Shown: piece by piece, positions 8,659 to 17,815 of the stretch
How positions within the stretch are numbered: position 1 is the first letter of the stretch
Layout: every line of letters begins with the position of its first letter
Source: Gemmiger formicilis
GTDB taxonomy: Bacteria > Bacillota > Clostridia > Oscillospirales > Ruminococcaceae
Direction of reading: 5' to 3'
DNA length: 64,000 nucleotides
NCBI RefSeq assembly: GCF_016900095.1
Contig: NZ_JACJJP010000001.1
Location: forward strand, 1 to 64,000
Position numbers and translations under genes: made by a program
Notes under the pieces: generated by a model
Told to the model about the DNA's origin: nothing
The model's database searches: none
Seen by the model: the letters and a program-made list of their open reading frames with translations, nothing else

Positions 8659-8973
8659 TTAATCCAGATGAAATACTTCCTTAAGATCCACAGACACCGG
8701 GCTGTTATCCGGATTTGTCTCCATGATATCCGCCATGAAATCCCACCATTTACGGTTAATCGCCGTATCTGCGCTCTCATCCCATTTTCCGGCGTCTTCA
8801 ATCTCGATATATCCGTAAAGGACCAGCGTCTCCCTGTCAAGGAAGATCGTATAGTTTCTTCCGCCGTACTCGTGGATCATGTCCTGCATCTCCGGCCACA
8901 GTTCATTATGGCGTTTTTCATATTCTGCTTCCATTCCCGGATACAGTTTCATTTTAAATCCTTTTCTGATCAT
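8659..8973 (-). CDS. rhaM: L-rhamnose mutarotase (RhaM/YiiL family)
   Basis: At 104 residues it matches the length of the E. coli enzyme. It has the family pattern MKLYPGMEAEYEKRHNELWPEM (the His is thought to be catalytic), YTIFLD, LYGYIEIED and a WWDFMADIM core. The enzyme interconverts alpha and beta anomers of L-rhamnose (and to some extent related 6-deoxy sugars) in the cytoplasm before isomerisation. It is last in a minus-strand run after the TIM-barrel isomerase and broken dehydrogenase. Confidence 0.88.
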   Translation of the reverse strand: MIRKGFKMKLYPGMEAEYEKRHNELWPEMQDMIHEYGGRNYTIFLDRETLVLYGYIEIEDAGKWDESADTAINRKWWDFMADIMETNPDNSPVSVDLKEVFHLD

Positions 8974-9015
8974 AATGGTTTTCTCTCCTATCTCTGATAT
9001 TCATTAAAGCAGGTT

Positions 9016-9840
9016 TTATATCACTGTGTTTTCCCACAATTCTCTCATATATTTCAGATCCTGCTGCGCTGTCTCCATCTGCAGTTCCTCTCTCACGATC
9101 ACGATATCCGGCTTATTCGTCTTCAGCCATCTGATGATCCTGTCATAGCGGATCACGCCCTCGCCCAGACATACCGGGATATATTCCCCGTTTTCGCCGA
9201 GGACGAAATCTTTCATATGGACCGCTTCTATCTTATCTCCAAGCTCAGACAGCCATTCATCCCAGTATGCGTCCTGGTCGATCTCCGGATGTTCCAGCAC
9301 ATTGGCCGGATCAAATATCATCCTGAGACGGGAACTGTTCATCTTATCGAAGACCATCGCCGTCGTCTCCAGGTCTTTGAGCGGGTGCCAGTACACCGGT
9401 TCAACGGCCATGTCGACTCCCAGGCGCTCTGCCTCTTCCACCAGACGCGCGATGCTGTCCATCATATACGGATGCCAGATCTTCTTTTCCTCATCTGTCA
9501 GATGCGGATATGCGGTCTCGGATCCGACGATGGACGCGCCGAGCATTTTATTGAACGCAAGGCATTTCTTAAATGTGTCTACAGCGTTTTTTCTCACATC
9601 GTCATCCGGATTTCCCAGATCCATATAACAGCCGAGAATGTGGATCTTTATCCCTTCTCTTTCAAAATCAGACCGGATCCTTTCTATGATCTCAGGCGTT
9701 ACATCATCATAGGAACTGATCTCCGTAAATCCTTTCGGCAGCACCAGCTGCGCGGCGTCGATCCCCTCCCCTTTTAAATGTCCCGCCAGACGGTCTATCG
9801 GTTGTTTCCCATAATCATGGGTTCTTGCTGCGATCAGCAT
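9016..9840 (-). CDS. Sugar phosphate isomerase/epimerase (xylose isomerase-like TIM barrel)
   Basis: A 274-residue protein with the AP-endonuclease-2/xylose-isomerase-like fold. Metal-ligand candidates are Glu in DMAVEPVYWHP, Asp in MIFDPANVLEHPE, His in VHMKDF and Glu in VIVREEL, in the order usual for the family. Members isomerise or epimerise sugars or inosose with a divalent metal. It sits between a mutarotase and a KduD-like dehydrogenase, so it may process a deoxyhexose or uronate product. The exact reaction cannot be assigned. Confidence 0.8.
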   Translation of the reverse strand: MLIAARTHDYGKQPIDRLAGHLKGEGIDAAQLVLPKGFTEISSYDDVTPEIIERIRSDFEREGIKIHILGCYMDLGNPDDDVRKNAVDTFKKCLAFNKMLGASIVGSETAYPHLTDEEKKIWHPYMMDSIARLVEEAERLGVDMAVEPVYWHPLKDLETTAMVFDKMNSSRLRMIFDPANVLEHPEIDQDAYWDEWLSELGDKIEAVHMKDFVLGENGEYIPVCLGEGVIRYDRIIRWLKTNKPDIVIVREELQMETAQQDLKYMRELWENTVI

Positions 9841-9928
9841 ATTGTTCCTCCTACTGCACAGGGGCGTGCAGTAAATGCGCGCCCCTGATGTGAAACTATG
9901 TATTTAGATCCTGTTGTCCCCGGACATA

Positions 9929-10496
9929 TTACGGCTGTTTGCCGATGTAGGCAAGGATGCCGCCGTCTACATCCGTTCACGAAGTCAGAAGCGTCGGAAG
10001 CAAGGAATACTGCCGGTCCCTGAAGGTCTTCCGGGTTGCCCCATCTTGCAGCCGGTGTCTTGGACACGATGAACTGGTCGAACGGATGTCTGCTTCCGTC
10101 AGCCTGACGCTCACGCAGCGGAGCTGTCTGCGGTGTAGCGATGTATCCGGGTCCGATGCCGTTGCACTGGATGTTGTACTCGCCGTACTCGGAGCAGATG
10201 TTTCTTGTAAGCATCTTCAGTCCGCCCTTGGCAGCCGCGTATGCGGATACAGTCTCGCGTCCGAGCTCGCTCATCATGGAGCAGATGTTGATGATCTTTC
10301 CGTGACCTTTCTCAATCATTCCCGGGATAACCGCCTTGGAAACGATGAACGGTGCGTTCAGGTCTACATCGATGACTTTGCGGAATTCATTTGCCTCCAT
10401 CTCAAGCATCGGTTTTCTCAAATGCCTCCTCACTTTCGTCCGCCACTTTTTTCCCGGATGTATAACCAGGGCTTGCGGCAGTTCTTTTTTATTCAT
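9929..10496 (-). pseudogene. KduD/gluconate 5-dehydrogenase-like SDR, truncated and frameshifted
   Basis: Homology starts only at about 10410 (MLEMEANEFRKVIDVDLNAP). The NAD-binding front third (TGxxxGxG) is missing and replaced by about 29 foreign residues (MNKKELPQALVIHPGKKW...). The catalytic core is present (NICSMMSELGRETVSAYAAAKGG). After SDFVNG the frame shifts: a loss of about 11 nt at about 9970 puts the expected end (VDGGILAYIGKQP, stop TAA at 9931-9929) in another frame. The enzyme would have reduced a keto-sugar acid with NADH; it is now very likely inactive. Confidence 0.82.
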
Positions 10497-10501
10497 TGAG
10501 T

Positions 10502-10557
10502 CTAAGCTATTATGCTTAGTTCATTGTCGTTATACTAAGCAAAATAGCTTGTGTCAA
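10502..10557 (-). promoter_or_regulatory. Promoter with two XRE-type operators
   Basis: On the minus strand TTGACA (10557-10552), 17 nt, TATAAC (10534-10529). The spacer is filled by an inverted repeat ACTAAGC-AAAATA-GCTTG (10534-10551). A second copy, CTAAGC-TATTAT-GCTTAG (10502-10519), lies just downstream. It would drive the foreign start joined to the SDR remnant and be blocked by the divergent XRE protein. Confidence 0.65.
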
Positions 10558-10601
10558 TCGGAGCAGGCAAAACAAATTAAATAAAATTGTTTAGGATTCT
10601 C

Positions 10602-10630
10602 TTGGCTTTACTAAGCATTTCTGCTACGCT
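10602..10630 (+). promoter_or_regulatory. XRE gene promoter with operator in spacer
   Basis: TTGGCT (10602-10607), 17 nt, TACGCT (10625-10630). The spacer contains a third, imperfect copy of the box (ACTAAGCATTTCTGCTA, 10610-10626), which suggests autoregulation. Confidence 0.5.
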
Positions 10631-10665
10631 TTTCCTAAAGACAACCAACGATTGGAGTGGACGAT

Positions 10666-11154
10666 ATGGCGATTGGCGAACGGATTCACTTTTTCCGTCT
10701 CCTGCGGGGGATGACTCAGAAATATCTCGGCATGGCGCTGGGTTTCCCGGAGAAGTCTGCCGATGTGCGCCTTGCTCAGTATGAAACAGGATCAAGAACC
10801 CCTAAGGCGGACCTTACCGCTGCCCTAGCACAGGTACTGGATGTCTCACCCCATGCCCTCTCTGTCCCGGACATAGACTCCTATGTGGGGCTCATGCACA
10901 CCCTGTTTACCCTGGAGGACAACTACGGGCTTAAGATCAGCGAGACGGATGGAGAAGTCTGCTTGAAGGTCGATGTGCGGAAGAATAAGGACCCCGCCCG
11001 ACTGCATGAAATGCTCTGCTCCTGGCAGCAGACTGCTGCCATGTTGGAGGCTGGCGAGATCTCCAAAGAGGATTACGACAAGTGGCGCTACCGCTACCCG
11101 GAGTTTGACAAAGCCCAGAGCTATGTGAAAGTGCCGCCCCAGGACCTCTTTTGA
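10666..11154 (+). CDS. XRE-family regulator, conjugative-element type
   Basis: A 162-residue protein with an N-terminal helix-turn-helix (MAIGERIHFFRLLRGMTQ ... VRLAQYETGSRTPK) and a C-terminal domain ending in DYDKWRYRYPEFD. From memory this form is common on integrative conjugative elements of gut Firmicutes. The ATG at 10666 is chosen over GTG at 10657 because GGAG at 10654 lies 8 nt upstream of it. Three copies of its probable operator lie in the divergent promoter region. No other element genes remain in the window. Confidence 0.82.
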   Translation: MAIGERIHFFRLLRGMTQKYLGMALGFPEKSADVRLAQYETGSRTPKADLTAALAQVLDVSPHALSVPDIDSYVGLMHTLFTLEDNYGLKISETDGEVCLKVDVRKNKDPARLHEMLCSWQQTAAMLEAGEISKEDYDKWRYRYPEFDKAQSYVKVPPQDLF

Positions 11155-11211
11155 CCCCTCACTTGTAGGCCACGGGAAAGGCCGTTTGTTGCATAAAATA
11201 ATAATAAAAAG

Positions 11212-11257
11212 AAAAAGAGAGCTAACTGACTAATCAAAATCAGTTAGCTCTCTTTTT
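11212..11257 (+). terminator. Terminator of XRE gene
   Basis: AGAGAGCTAACTG (11216-11228) pairs with CAGTTAGCTCTCT (11241-11253), flanked by A and T runs, giving a strong bidirectional hairpin 60 nt past the stop. Confidence 0.88.
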
Positions 11258-11274
11258 ATGAATAATGAAAAAGT

Positions 11275-11292
11275 GTTGCCAAATCGTTGCCA
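11275..11292. repeat. GTTGCCA direct repeats, candidate recombinase arm sites
   Basis: GTTGCCA at 11275-11281 and 11286-11292 repeat with an 11-nt period about 60 bases from the guaA stop codon. Short direct repeats of this kind next to an integration target resemble arm-type binding sites of tyrosine recombinases. No integrase gene is present in the window. Confidence 0.4.
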
Positions 11293-11350
11293 TGAGCCTT
11301 TTCAAAAGCCAAGGAATCGCTTAACTATGCGGTTTTTCAAGGCTTTGAAA

Positions 11351-12895
11351 TTATTCGAACTCGATAGTGGCCGGCGGCTTGGTGGTGTAGTCAAACATAA
11401 CACGGTTGACATGTTTGACCTCGTTGACAATACGGTTGGCCGCGGTGGTCAGGGTTTCGGTAGGCAGCAGGGTAACCTCTGCCGTCATGAAGTCGGTGGT
11501 GGTAACGGCACGCAAAGCAATGGCATAATCATAGGTACGCTCATCACCCATAACACCCACACTCTGCATATTGGTCAGCGCCGCAAAATACTGGCTGGGC
11601 CGCTGTTCCATAGGCAGCTTGTCCACTTCCTCGCGCCAGATGGCGTCGGCGTCCTGCACAATGGCAATCTTCTCGGGGGTAACCTCACCAATAATACGGA
11701 TGGCAAGGCCCGGCCCCGGGAAAGGCTGACGGGAAACCAGATATTCGGGCAGTCCCAGTTCTCGCCCGGCCTGACGGACTTCATCCTTGAACAGGTTGCG
11801 CAGCGGCTCCACCAATTCCTTAAAATCCACGGTATCAGGCAAGCCGCCTACATTGTGATGGCTCTTGATCACGGCAGATTCGCCGCCCAGGCCGCTTTCC
11901 ACAACGTCGGGATAGATGGTGCCCTGTGCCAGGAAATCGACCGCACCGATCTTTTTGGCCTCATCCTCAAACACACGGATGAATTCCTCGCCAATGATCT
12001 TGCGCTTGGCTTCGGGTTCTGTCTTGCCTGCCAGCTTGTCATAAAACCGCTTGCGGGCATCCACACAGATGAAGTTGATATCAAAGGCGCCGCCTTCGCC
12101 AAAAACCTGGCAGACCTCTTCCCGCTCATTCTTGCGCAGCAGACCATGGTCTACAAACACACAAGTAAGCTGCTTGCCAACCGCCTTGGCCAGCATGGCC
12201 GCGCAAACGCTGGAGTCCACACCGCCGGACAAAGCACACAGTACCTTGCCGTTGCCGATTTCAGCGCGGAGTTCCTGCACGGCATGCTCCACAAAGGAGT
12301 CCATCTTCCAGGTTCCGGCGCAACCGCAAACCTTGTACACAAAGTTGTGCAGAATCTGGGTACCGTTTTCGGTATGCAGTACCTCCGGATGGAACTGGAC
12401 ACAATACAGGCCACGGCTGGTATCCTGTGCGGCCGCCACAGGGCAATTGGGGGTGTGCGCCACAATGGAGAAGCCGGGAGCCGCTTCTTTGATATAGTCG
12501 TTATGGCTCATCCAGCAGACATTCTGGTCCGGCAAACCAGCAAACAAGGGGCTGGTGGTATCCAGGTCCACCACAGTCTTACCGTATTCCCGCTCCGGCG
12601 CCTTGCAGACGACACCACCCAAGCTGTGCATCATCAACTGGCTGCCATAGCAGATACCAAGAATCGGCACGCCCCAGCTATAGATTTCCGGGTCGATGGT
12701 CGGCGAATCCGGAAGATAAGCGCTGTTGGGACCACCGGTAAAAATAATTCCCTTGGGATTCTTGGCCTTGATGGTGGCGAGATCGGTACGGTAGGAATAA
12801 ATTTCGCAATAAACATTACATTCGCGAACGCGGCGGGCAATCAACTGGTTATACTGACCGCCAAAGTCCAGGACAATGACTGTTTCCTGCTGCAT
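11351..12895 (-). CDS. guaA: GMP synthase (glutamine-hydrolysing)
   Basis: This 514-residue enzyme makes GMP from XMP, ATP and glutamine in the cytoplasm. The class I glutamine amidotransferase domain (about 1-195) has the nucleophile in GICYGSQLM and the histidine in QFHPEV. The ATP pyrophosphatase domain follows with the PP-loop LSGGVDSS (about 222-229), and a dimerisation domain ends in KPPATIEFE. The ATG at 12895 has GGAG upstream; the longer frame lacks support. Its 3' end is a common integration target, and mobile-element remains lie just beyond. Confidence 0.97.
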   Translation of the reverse strand: MQQETVIVLDFGGQYNQLIARRVRECNVYCEIYSYRTDLATIKAKNPKGIIFTGGPNSAYLPDSPTIDPEIYSWGVPILGICYGSQLMMHSLGGVVCKAPEREYGKTVVDLDTTSPLFAGLPDQNVCWMSHNDYIKEAAPGFSIVAHTPNCPVAAAQDTSRGLYCVQFHPEVLHTENGTQILHNFVYKVCGCAGTWKMDSFVEHAVQELRAEIGNGKVLCALSGGVDSSVCAAMLAKAVGKQLTCVFVDHGLLRKNEREEVCQVFGEGGAFDINFICVDARKRFYDKLAGKTEPEAKRKIIGEEFIRVFEDEAKKIGAVDFLAQGTIYPDVVESGLGGESAVIKSHHNVGGLPDTVDFKELVEPLRNLFKDEVRQAGRELGLPEYLVSRQPFPGPGLAIRIIGEVTPEKIAIVQDADAIWREEVDKLPMEQRPSQYFAALTNMQSVGVMGDERTYDYAIALRAVTTTDFMTAEVTLLPTETLTTAANRIVNEVKHVNRVMFDYTTKPPATIEFE

Positions 12896-12937
12896 ATACT
12901 GCTCCTTTCCCCTTTCACTTCTAAATCCTATTCTGTG

Positions 12938-12966
12938 ATTATACCATACTGCATGTACTTTCACAA
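12938..12966 (-). promoter_or_regulatory. guaA promoter
   Basis: TTGTGA (12966-12961), 17-nt spacer, TATAAT (12943-12938) on the minus strand, about 45 nt before the start codon. No purine riboswitch fits in this short leader. Confidence 0.75.
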
Positions 12967-13083
12967 GGTTTCCTTGCTTCTTTCCCACAGTAGACGCAAA
13001 CATCCGGAATACAATTGAACAAATTTGTCTTCAATGATCAGAAAACCAATTTGAAAATTGGCGTCTGCCTTGTTCACAAACAA

Positions 13084-13117
13084 AAACAGAGGCAGACTTT
13101 GACATCTGCCTCTGTTT
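13084..13117 (-). terminator. Terminator of tuf
   Basis: AAACAGAGGCAGA (13084-13096) pairs perfectly with TCTGCCTCTGTTT (13105-13117); a T run follows on the minus strand. It closes the str/tuf cluster. Confidence 0.88.
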
Positions 13118-13176
13118 ATAAGCGAATCATACTGTGCCGGATCGGCAACAGTGAACCCGTTCACAGGAAAGAGAAA

Positions 13177-14382
13177 TTACTTCTCGATCTTGGAAACAAC
13201 GCCGGAACCAACGGTGTGGCCGCCTTCACGGATAGCGAAGCGCATGCCTTCTTCCATGGCTACGGGGGTGATCAGCTCAACATGCATATCGACGTTGTCG
13301 CCGGGCATGCACATCTCGGTGCCTTCGGGCAGAGTGATGATGCCGGTAACGTCGGTGGTGCGGAAGTAGAACTGAGGACGATAGTTGTTGAAGAACGGGG
13401 TGTGACGGCCGCCTTCTTCCTTCTTCAGGATGTAGACGTGGCCATCGAACACGGTGTGGGGATGAACAGAACCGGGAACAGCCAGAACCTGGCCACGCTC
13501 GATCTGATCGCGGTCAATACCACGCAGCAGAGCGCCGATGTTGTCGCCGGCCTGAGCATACTCCAGGCTCTTGCGGAACATTTCCAGACCAGTGATGGTG
13601 GTGGTGAGCTTCTCTTCCTTCAGGCCGACGATTTCCATCTGGTCGCCGACATGAGCGGTACCACGCTCAACACGACCGGTGGCAACGGTGCCACGGCCGG
13701 AAATGGTCATAACGTCCTCAACGGGCATCAGGAAGGGCTTGTCAGCAGCACGGTCCGGAGTGGGGATGTAGCTGTCGACAGCGTCCATCAGTTCCCAAAT
13801 GCACTTGTACTCGGGAGCGTTGGGATCGGTGGAGGTGCTCTCCAGAGCCTTCAGAGCGGAGCCACGGATGATCGGGGCGTTGTCGCCGTCGAAGTCCTGG
13901 CTGCTCAGCAGCTCACGGATTTCCATCTCGACCAGGTCGAGCAGCTCTTCGTCGTCGACCATGTCGCACTTGTTCATGAACACAACGATCTTGGGCACGC
14001 CAACCTGACGAGCCAGCAGGATGTGCTCACGGGTCTGGGGCATCGGGCCGTCGGTAGCAGCGACAACCAGGATAGCGCCATCCATCTGAGCAGCACCGGT
14101 GATCATGTTCTTGATATAGTCGGCGTGGCCCGGGCAGTCAACGTGAGCGTAGTGACGCTTCTCGGTGTGATACTCAACGTGAGCAGTGTTGATCGTGATA
14201 CCACGAGCCTTCTCTTCGGGAGCCTTGTCGATGCTGGAGTAATCCATGAAGTCCGCATCGCCCTTCAGAGCCAGAACCTTGGTGATGGCAGCGGTCAGAG
14301 TGGTCTTGCCGTGGTCGACGTGACCGATGGTGCCAATGTTGACGTGCTCCAAAGAGCGGTCAAATTTTTCCTTTTCAGCCAT
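13177..14382 (-). CDS. tuf: Translation elongation factor Tu
   Basis: A 401-residue GTPase that brings aminoacyl-tRNA to the ribosome. It has the P-loop [21 protein letters not shown] and the switch region [13 protein letters not shown], followed by the two beta-barrel domains and the C-terminal ending VGSGVVSKI. It lies downstream of fusA in the str cluster but has its own promoter in the 115-nt gap, consistent with high expression. Confidence 0.98.
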   Translation of the reverse strand: MAEKEKFDRSLEHVNIGTIGHVDHGKTTLTAAITKVLALKGDADFMDYSSIDKAPEEKARGITINTAHVEYHTEKRHYAHVDCPGHADYIKNMITGAAQMDGAILVVAATDGPMPQTREHILLARQVGVPKIVVFMNKCDMVDDEELLDLVEMEIRELLSSQDFDGDNAPIIRGSALKALESTSTDPNAPEYKCIWELMDAVDSYIPTPDRAADKPFLMPVEDVMTISGRGTVATGRVERGTAHVGDQMEIVGLKEEKLTTTITGLEMFRKSLEYAQAGDNIGALLRGIDRDQIERGQVLAVPGSVHPHTVFDGHVYILKKEEGGRHTPFFNNYRPQFYFRTTDVTGIITLPEGTEMCMPGDNVDMHVELITPVAMEEGMRFAIREGGHTVGSGVVSKIEK

Positions 14383-14431
14383 TGGAAGTATCCTCCTTTG
14401 TTTAAGACAAATAGATGCCTGTTATAAGGCT

Positions 14432-14460
14432 ATCATACTAAATTGTTTGAGAAAAATCAA
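14432..14460 (-). promoter_or_regulatory. tuf promoter
   Basis: TTGATT (14460-14455), 17-nt spacer, TATGAT (14437-14432) on the minus strand between fusA and tuf. Confidence 0.7.
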
Positions 14461-14497
14461 GCAATTTTGCATGAATTTTTCCGGTTTACACGCAGAA

Positions 14498-16624
14498 TCA
14501 GTTGTTCTTCGCACGTTCGGTCATGATCTTGTCCGCAATATTCTTCGGGACCTGCTGATAATCGGCAGGCTCCATGGAATACTGGCCACGGCCCTGGGTT
14601 TTGGAACGCAGGTCGGTGGCGTAGCCGAACATCTCGGACAAAGGAACCATCGCGTTGATACGCTGGGTGCCAGCCATAGCTTCCATGCCCTGAATCTGGC
14701 CACGACGGGAGTTCAGGTCGCCAATAACATCGCCCATGTATTCATCAGGCACGATAACCGCAACCTTCATAATGGGTTCCATGATGACCGGATCGCACTT
14801 CTTCATGGCTTCCTTGAAAGCCATGGAGCCGGCGATGGAGAAGGCCATTTCGGAGGAGTCGACTTCATGGTAGGAGCCGTCCCACAGAGTGACCTTGCAG
14901 TCGACAACCGGGTAACCGGCCAGAACGCCAGCTTTCATAGCGCCCTGGATACCGCTGTCAACAGCGGGAATAAATTCTTTGGGAATCGCGCCGCCAACAA
15001 TGCCATTGACGAACTCGTAACCCTTGCCGGGGTTGGGCTCCAGCTTGATCTTGACGTGACCGTACTGGCCCTTACCGCCGGACTGACGAGCGTACTTGGT
15101 TTCCTGGTTGGCGGACTTGCGAATGGTTTCGCGGTACGCAACCTGAGGAGCACCAACGTTGGCTTCGACCTTGAATTCACGCAGCAGACGGTCGACGATG
15201 ATCTCCAGATGGAGTTCGCCCATGCCGGCGATGATGGTCTGACCGGTCTCTTCGTCGGTCCAGGTACGGAAAGTGGGGTCTTCCTCAGCCAGCTTGGACA
15301 GAGCAATACCCATCTTCTCGGAACCGGCCTTGGTCTTGGGCTCGATGGCCACGCGGATAACCGGTTCGGGGAAGTTCATGCTTTCCAGAATGATCGGGTG
15401 CTTTTCGTCGCACAGAGTATCACCGGTGGTGGTGTTCTTCAGGCCAACGGCAGCAGCGATATCACCGGCGTAGCAGATGTCAATATCCTTACGGTTATTG
15501 GCGTGCATCTGCAGGATACGGCCGATACGCTCATCCTGATCCTTGACCGAGTTGTACACGGTGGTGCCGGCTTCGACGGTGCCGGAGTAGACACGGAAGA
15601 AGCACAGCTTGCCGACGTACGGGTCGGTCATGATCTTGAACGCCAGAGCAGCGAACGGAGCGTCATCGCTGGATTCGCGATGCTCCTCTTCGCCGGTCTC
15701 GGGATTGGTGCCCTTGATGTTCTCAACGTCGGTAGGAGCCGGCATATAGTCGACGATGGCGTCGAGCAGCTTCTGGACACCCTTGTTACGGTAAGAAGAA
15801 CCGCAAACGACAGGAACGATCTCGTTGGAGATAGTAGCCTTGCGCAGAGCAGCCTTGATTTCGTCCTTGGTCAGCTCTTCGCCTTCCAGGTACTTCATCA
15901 TCAGGTCTTCATCGGTCTCGGCAACAGCCTCGATCAGCTTGTCGTGATATTCCTGAGCCTGCTCCTTCATGTCGTCGGGAATCTCTTCTACGCGGACATC
16001 GTTGCCCATGTCGTCGTAGTAAACGTCAGCCTTCATATCGATCAGGTCGATGATACCCTTGAAGGTATCTTCCTGGCCGATGGGCAGCTGGATGGGCACA
16101 CCGTTGGCATGCAGACGGTCATGCAGCATCTGCACGCAGCGGAAGAAATCGGCACCCATGGTATCCATCTTGTTGACGTAGACCATGCGGGGAACCTTGT
16201 ATTCGTCAGCCTGACGCCAAACGGTCTCAGACTGAGGCTCAACACCGCCCTTCGCAGCCAGAACGGTCACAGAACCGTCCAGGACGCGCAGAGAGCGCTG
16301 CACTTCGACGGTGAAGTCGACGTGGCCCGGGGTGTCGATGATGTTGATGCGATGGCGGTTCTTTTTGAAAGCTACGGGATCTTTCTGGGTCTCGGTATGG
16401 CTCCAGTAGCAGGTGGTAGCGGCGGAGGTGATGGTGATACCACGCTCCTGCTCCTGCTCCATCCAGTCCATCGTGGCGGCGCCGTCGTGCACCTCACCAA
16501 TCTTGTGATTGATGCCGGTGTAGTACAGGATACGCTCGGTGGTGGTGGTCTTGCCTGCGTCGATGTGGGCCATGATACCGATATTTCTGGTCATTTGCAG
16601 AGAAACGTCTCTCGGCGTTGCCAT
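14498..16624 (-). CDS. fusA: Translation elongation factor G
   Basis: A 708-residue ribosomal translocase GTPase with P-loop AHIDAGKTT, switch [20 protein letters not shown] and NKMD, then domains II-V (GQYGHVKI in domain IV). Length is normal for the family. It follows rpsG after about 30 nt in the str operon and has an AGGAGG site upstream. Confidence 0.98.
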   Translation of the reverse strand: MATPRDVSLQMTRNIGIMAHIDAGKTTTTERILYYTGINHKIGEVHDGAATMDWMEQEQERGITITSAATTCYWSHTETQKDPVAFKKNRHRINIIDTPGHVDFTVEVQRSLRVLDGSVTVLAAKGGVEPQSETVWRQADEYKVPRMVYVNKMDTMGADFFRCVQMLHDRLHANGVPIQLPIGQEDTFKGIIDLIDMKADVYYDDMGNDVRVEEIPDDMKEQAQEYHDKLIEAVAETDEDLMMKYLEGEELTKDEIKAALRKATISNEIVPVVCGSSYRNKGVQKLLDAIVDYMPAPTDVENIKGTNPETGEEEHRESSDDAPFAALAFKIMTDPYVGKLCFFRVYSGTVEAGTTVYNSVKDQDERIGRILQMHANNRKDIDICYAGDIAAAVGLKNTTTGDTLCDEKHPIILESMNFPEPVIRVAIEPKTKAGSEKMGIALSKLAEEDPTFRTWTDEETGQTIIAGMGELHLEIIVDRLLREFKVEANVGAPQVAYRETIRKSANQETKYARQSGGKGQYGHVKIKLEPNPGKGYEFVNGIVGGAIPKEFIPAVDSGIQGAMKAGVLAGYPVVDCKVTLWDGSYHEVDSSEMAFSIAGSMAFKEAMKKCDPVIMEPIMKVAVIVPDEYMGDVIGDLNSRRGQIQGMEAMAGTQRINAMVPLSEMFGYATDLRSKTQGRGQYSMEPADYQQVPKNIADKIMTERAKNN

Positions 16625-16655
16625 GGCTTTAACCTCCTAGGTCTTGCAAAAAGAA

Positions 16656-17126
16656 TCAATAACGGTAGTGCGCGAAAGCCTTGTTGGCCTCAGCCATCTT
16701 GTGGGTATCTTCGCGCTTCTTGACCGCGCCGCCGACGTTGTTGGTGGCGTCGATGATCTCGGCAGCCAGACGCTGGGACATGGTCTTTTCACCACGGCTG
16801 CGGCTGTACAGAGTCAGCCAGCGCAGACCGAGGGTCTCACGACGAGCGGGGCTGACTTCCAGGGGGACCTGGTAGGTGGAGCCGCCGACACGGCGAGCCT
16901 TAACTTCGAGGCTGGGCATGATGTTTTCCATAGCCTTCTCGAACATTTCGAGAGGATCATTGCCGGTCTTTTCCTTCACGATGTCGAAAGCATCGTAAAC
17001 GATCTTCTGAGCAACGCCCTTCTTGCCATCCAGCATGATCGAGTTGACCAGGCGGGTGACGATCTTGGAATTGTAGATAGGATCAGCCAGAACTTCGCGT
17101 TTAGCGACATTACCTCTTCTGGGCAT
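16656..17126 (-). CDS. rpsG: 30S ribosomal protein S7
   Basis: 156 residues from [16 protein letters not shown], the usual S7 length; the longer frame starting at 17189 has no support. S7 binds the 3' domain of 16S rRNA and starts head assembly. It lies between rpsL and fusA, the standard order. S7 often acts as translational repressor of this operon, but no mimic structure was identified here. Confidence 0.98.
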   Translation of the reverse strand: MPRRGNVAKREVLADPIYNSKIVTRLVNSIMLDGKKGVAQKIVYDAFDIVKEKTGNDPLEMFEKAMENIMPSLEVKARRVGGSTYQVPLEVSPARRETLGLRWLTLYSRSRGEKTMSQRLAAEIIDATNNVGGAVKKREDTHKMAEANKAFAHYRY

Positions 17127-17235
17127 CTTTCTTCCCTCCTTCACATAAATGATATCATCGGTACTCGAAAGTATAGAAACTCCCGTCATGCCACAAAAGG
17201 GTCAGCTGACCATTTTATGGCGAAAAGATGTTTCC

Positions 17236-17661
17236 TTACTTCTTGGCACCGGCCTTGGGGCGCTTCGCGCCGTACTTGCTGCGAGCCTGGTTACGGTTCG
17301 CAACGCCCTGGGTATCCAGGGTACCACGGATGATGTGGTAACGCACACCGGGCAGGTCCTTAACACGACCGCCGCGGATCAGGACGACGCTATGCTCTTG
17401 CAGGTTATGGCCGATACCAGGAATGTAGGAGGTGACCTCGATACCATTCGTGAGGCGGACACGAGCAACTTTACGCAGAGCAGAGTTCGGCTTCTTGGGG
17501 GTCATGGTACGCACAGCAGTGCAGACGCCGCGCTTCTGGGGGCTGTTCAGGTTGGTGTACTGCTTCTTCTGGGAGTTGTAGCTCTTCTGAAGGGCAGGCG
17601 CGGTGCTCTTCTGAACCAGGACCTCACGACCTTTGCGCACGAGCTGGTTAAAAGTAGGCAT
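17236..17661 (-). CDS. rpsL: 30S ribosomal protein S12
   Basis: 141 residues from [13 protein letters not shown]. It has the longer N-terminal loop ([17 protein letters not shown]) seen in Clostridia. The decoding-site segment [14 protein letters not shown] keeps the lysine linked to streptomycin sensitivity, and [11 protein letters not shown] is intact. First gene of the str operon, with its own promoter; pepF rather than an L7Ae-like gene lies on its far side. Confidence 0.98.
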   Translation of the reverse strand: MPTFNQLVRKGREVLVQKSTAPALQKSYNSQKKQYTNLNSPQKRGVCTAVRTMTPKKPNSALRKVARVRLTNGIEVTSYIPGIGHNLQEHSVVLIRGGRVKDLPGVRYHIIRGTLDTQGVANRNQARSKYGAKRPKAGAKK

Positions 17662-17758
17662 TTCTTTTCTCCTTTCTTTCGTTATTCTGCGTGGCTTGTC
17701 CCGGATCATCTGCCGCCAAAAGGCCGCACTGACCCCTTTAGGACATCACGCATTTGTT

Positions 17759-17787
17759 ATTTTAAGGCATAAACAACGGGTTGTCAA
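17759..17787 (-). promoter_or_regulatory. rpsL (str operon) promoter
   Basis: TTGACA (17787-17782), 17-nt spacer, TAAAAT (17764-17759) on the minus strand, about 95 nt ahead of rpsL. It shows that the str operon is transcribed apart from rpoBC. Confidence 0.8.
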
Positions 17788-17815
17788 GAGAATTCTCAAA
17801 AAAATCCAAAAGCGG

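Noticed and set aside
12896-12966. Guanine or other purine riboswitch ahead of guaA
   Set aside because: The leader from the promoter to the start codon is only about 40 nt, too short for an aptamer plus expression platform.
13015-16723. Long plus-strand frames opposite tuf and fusA
   Set aside because: Mirror frames of highly biased genes; no start signals and no recognisable domain.
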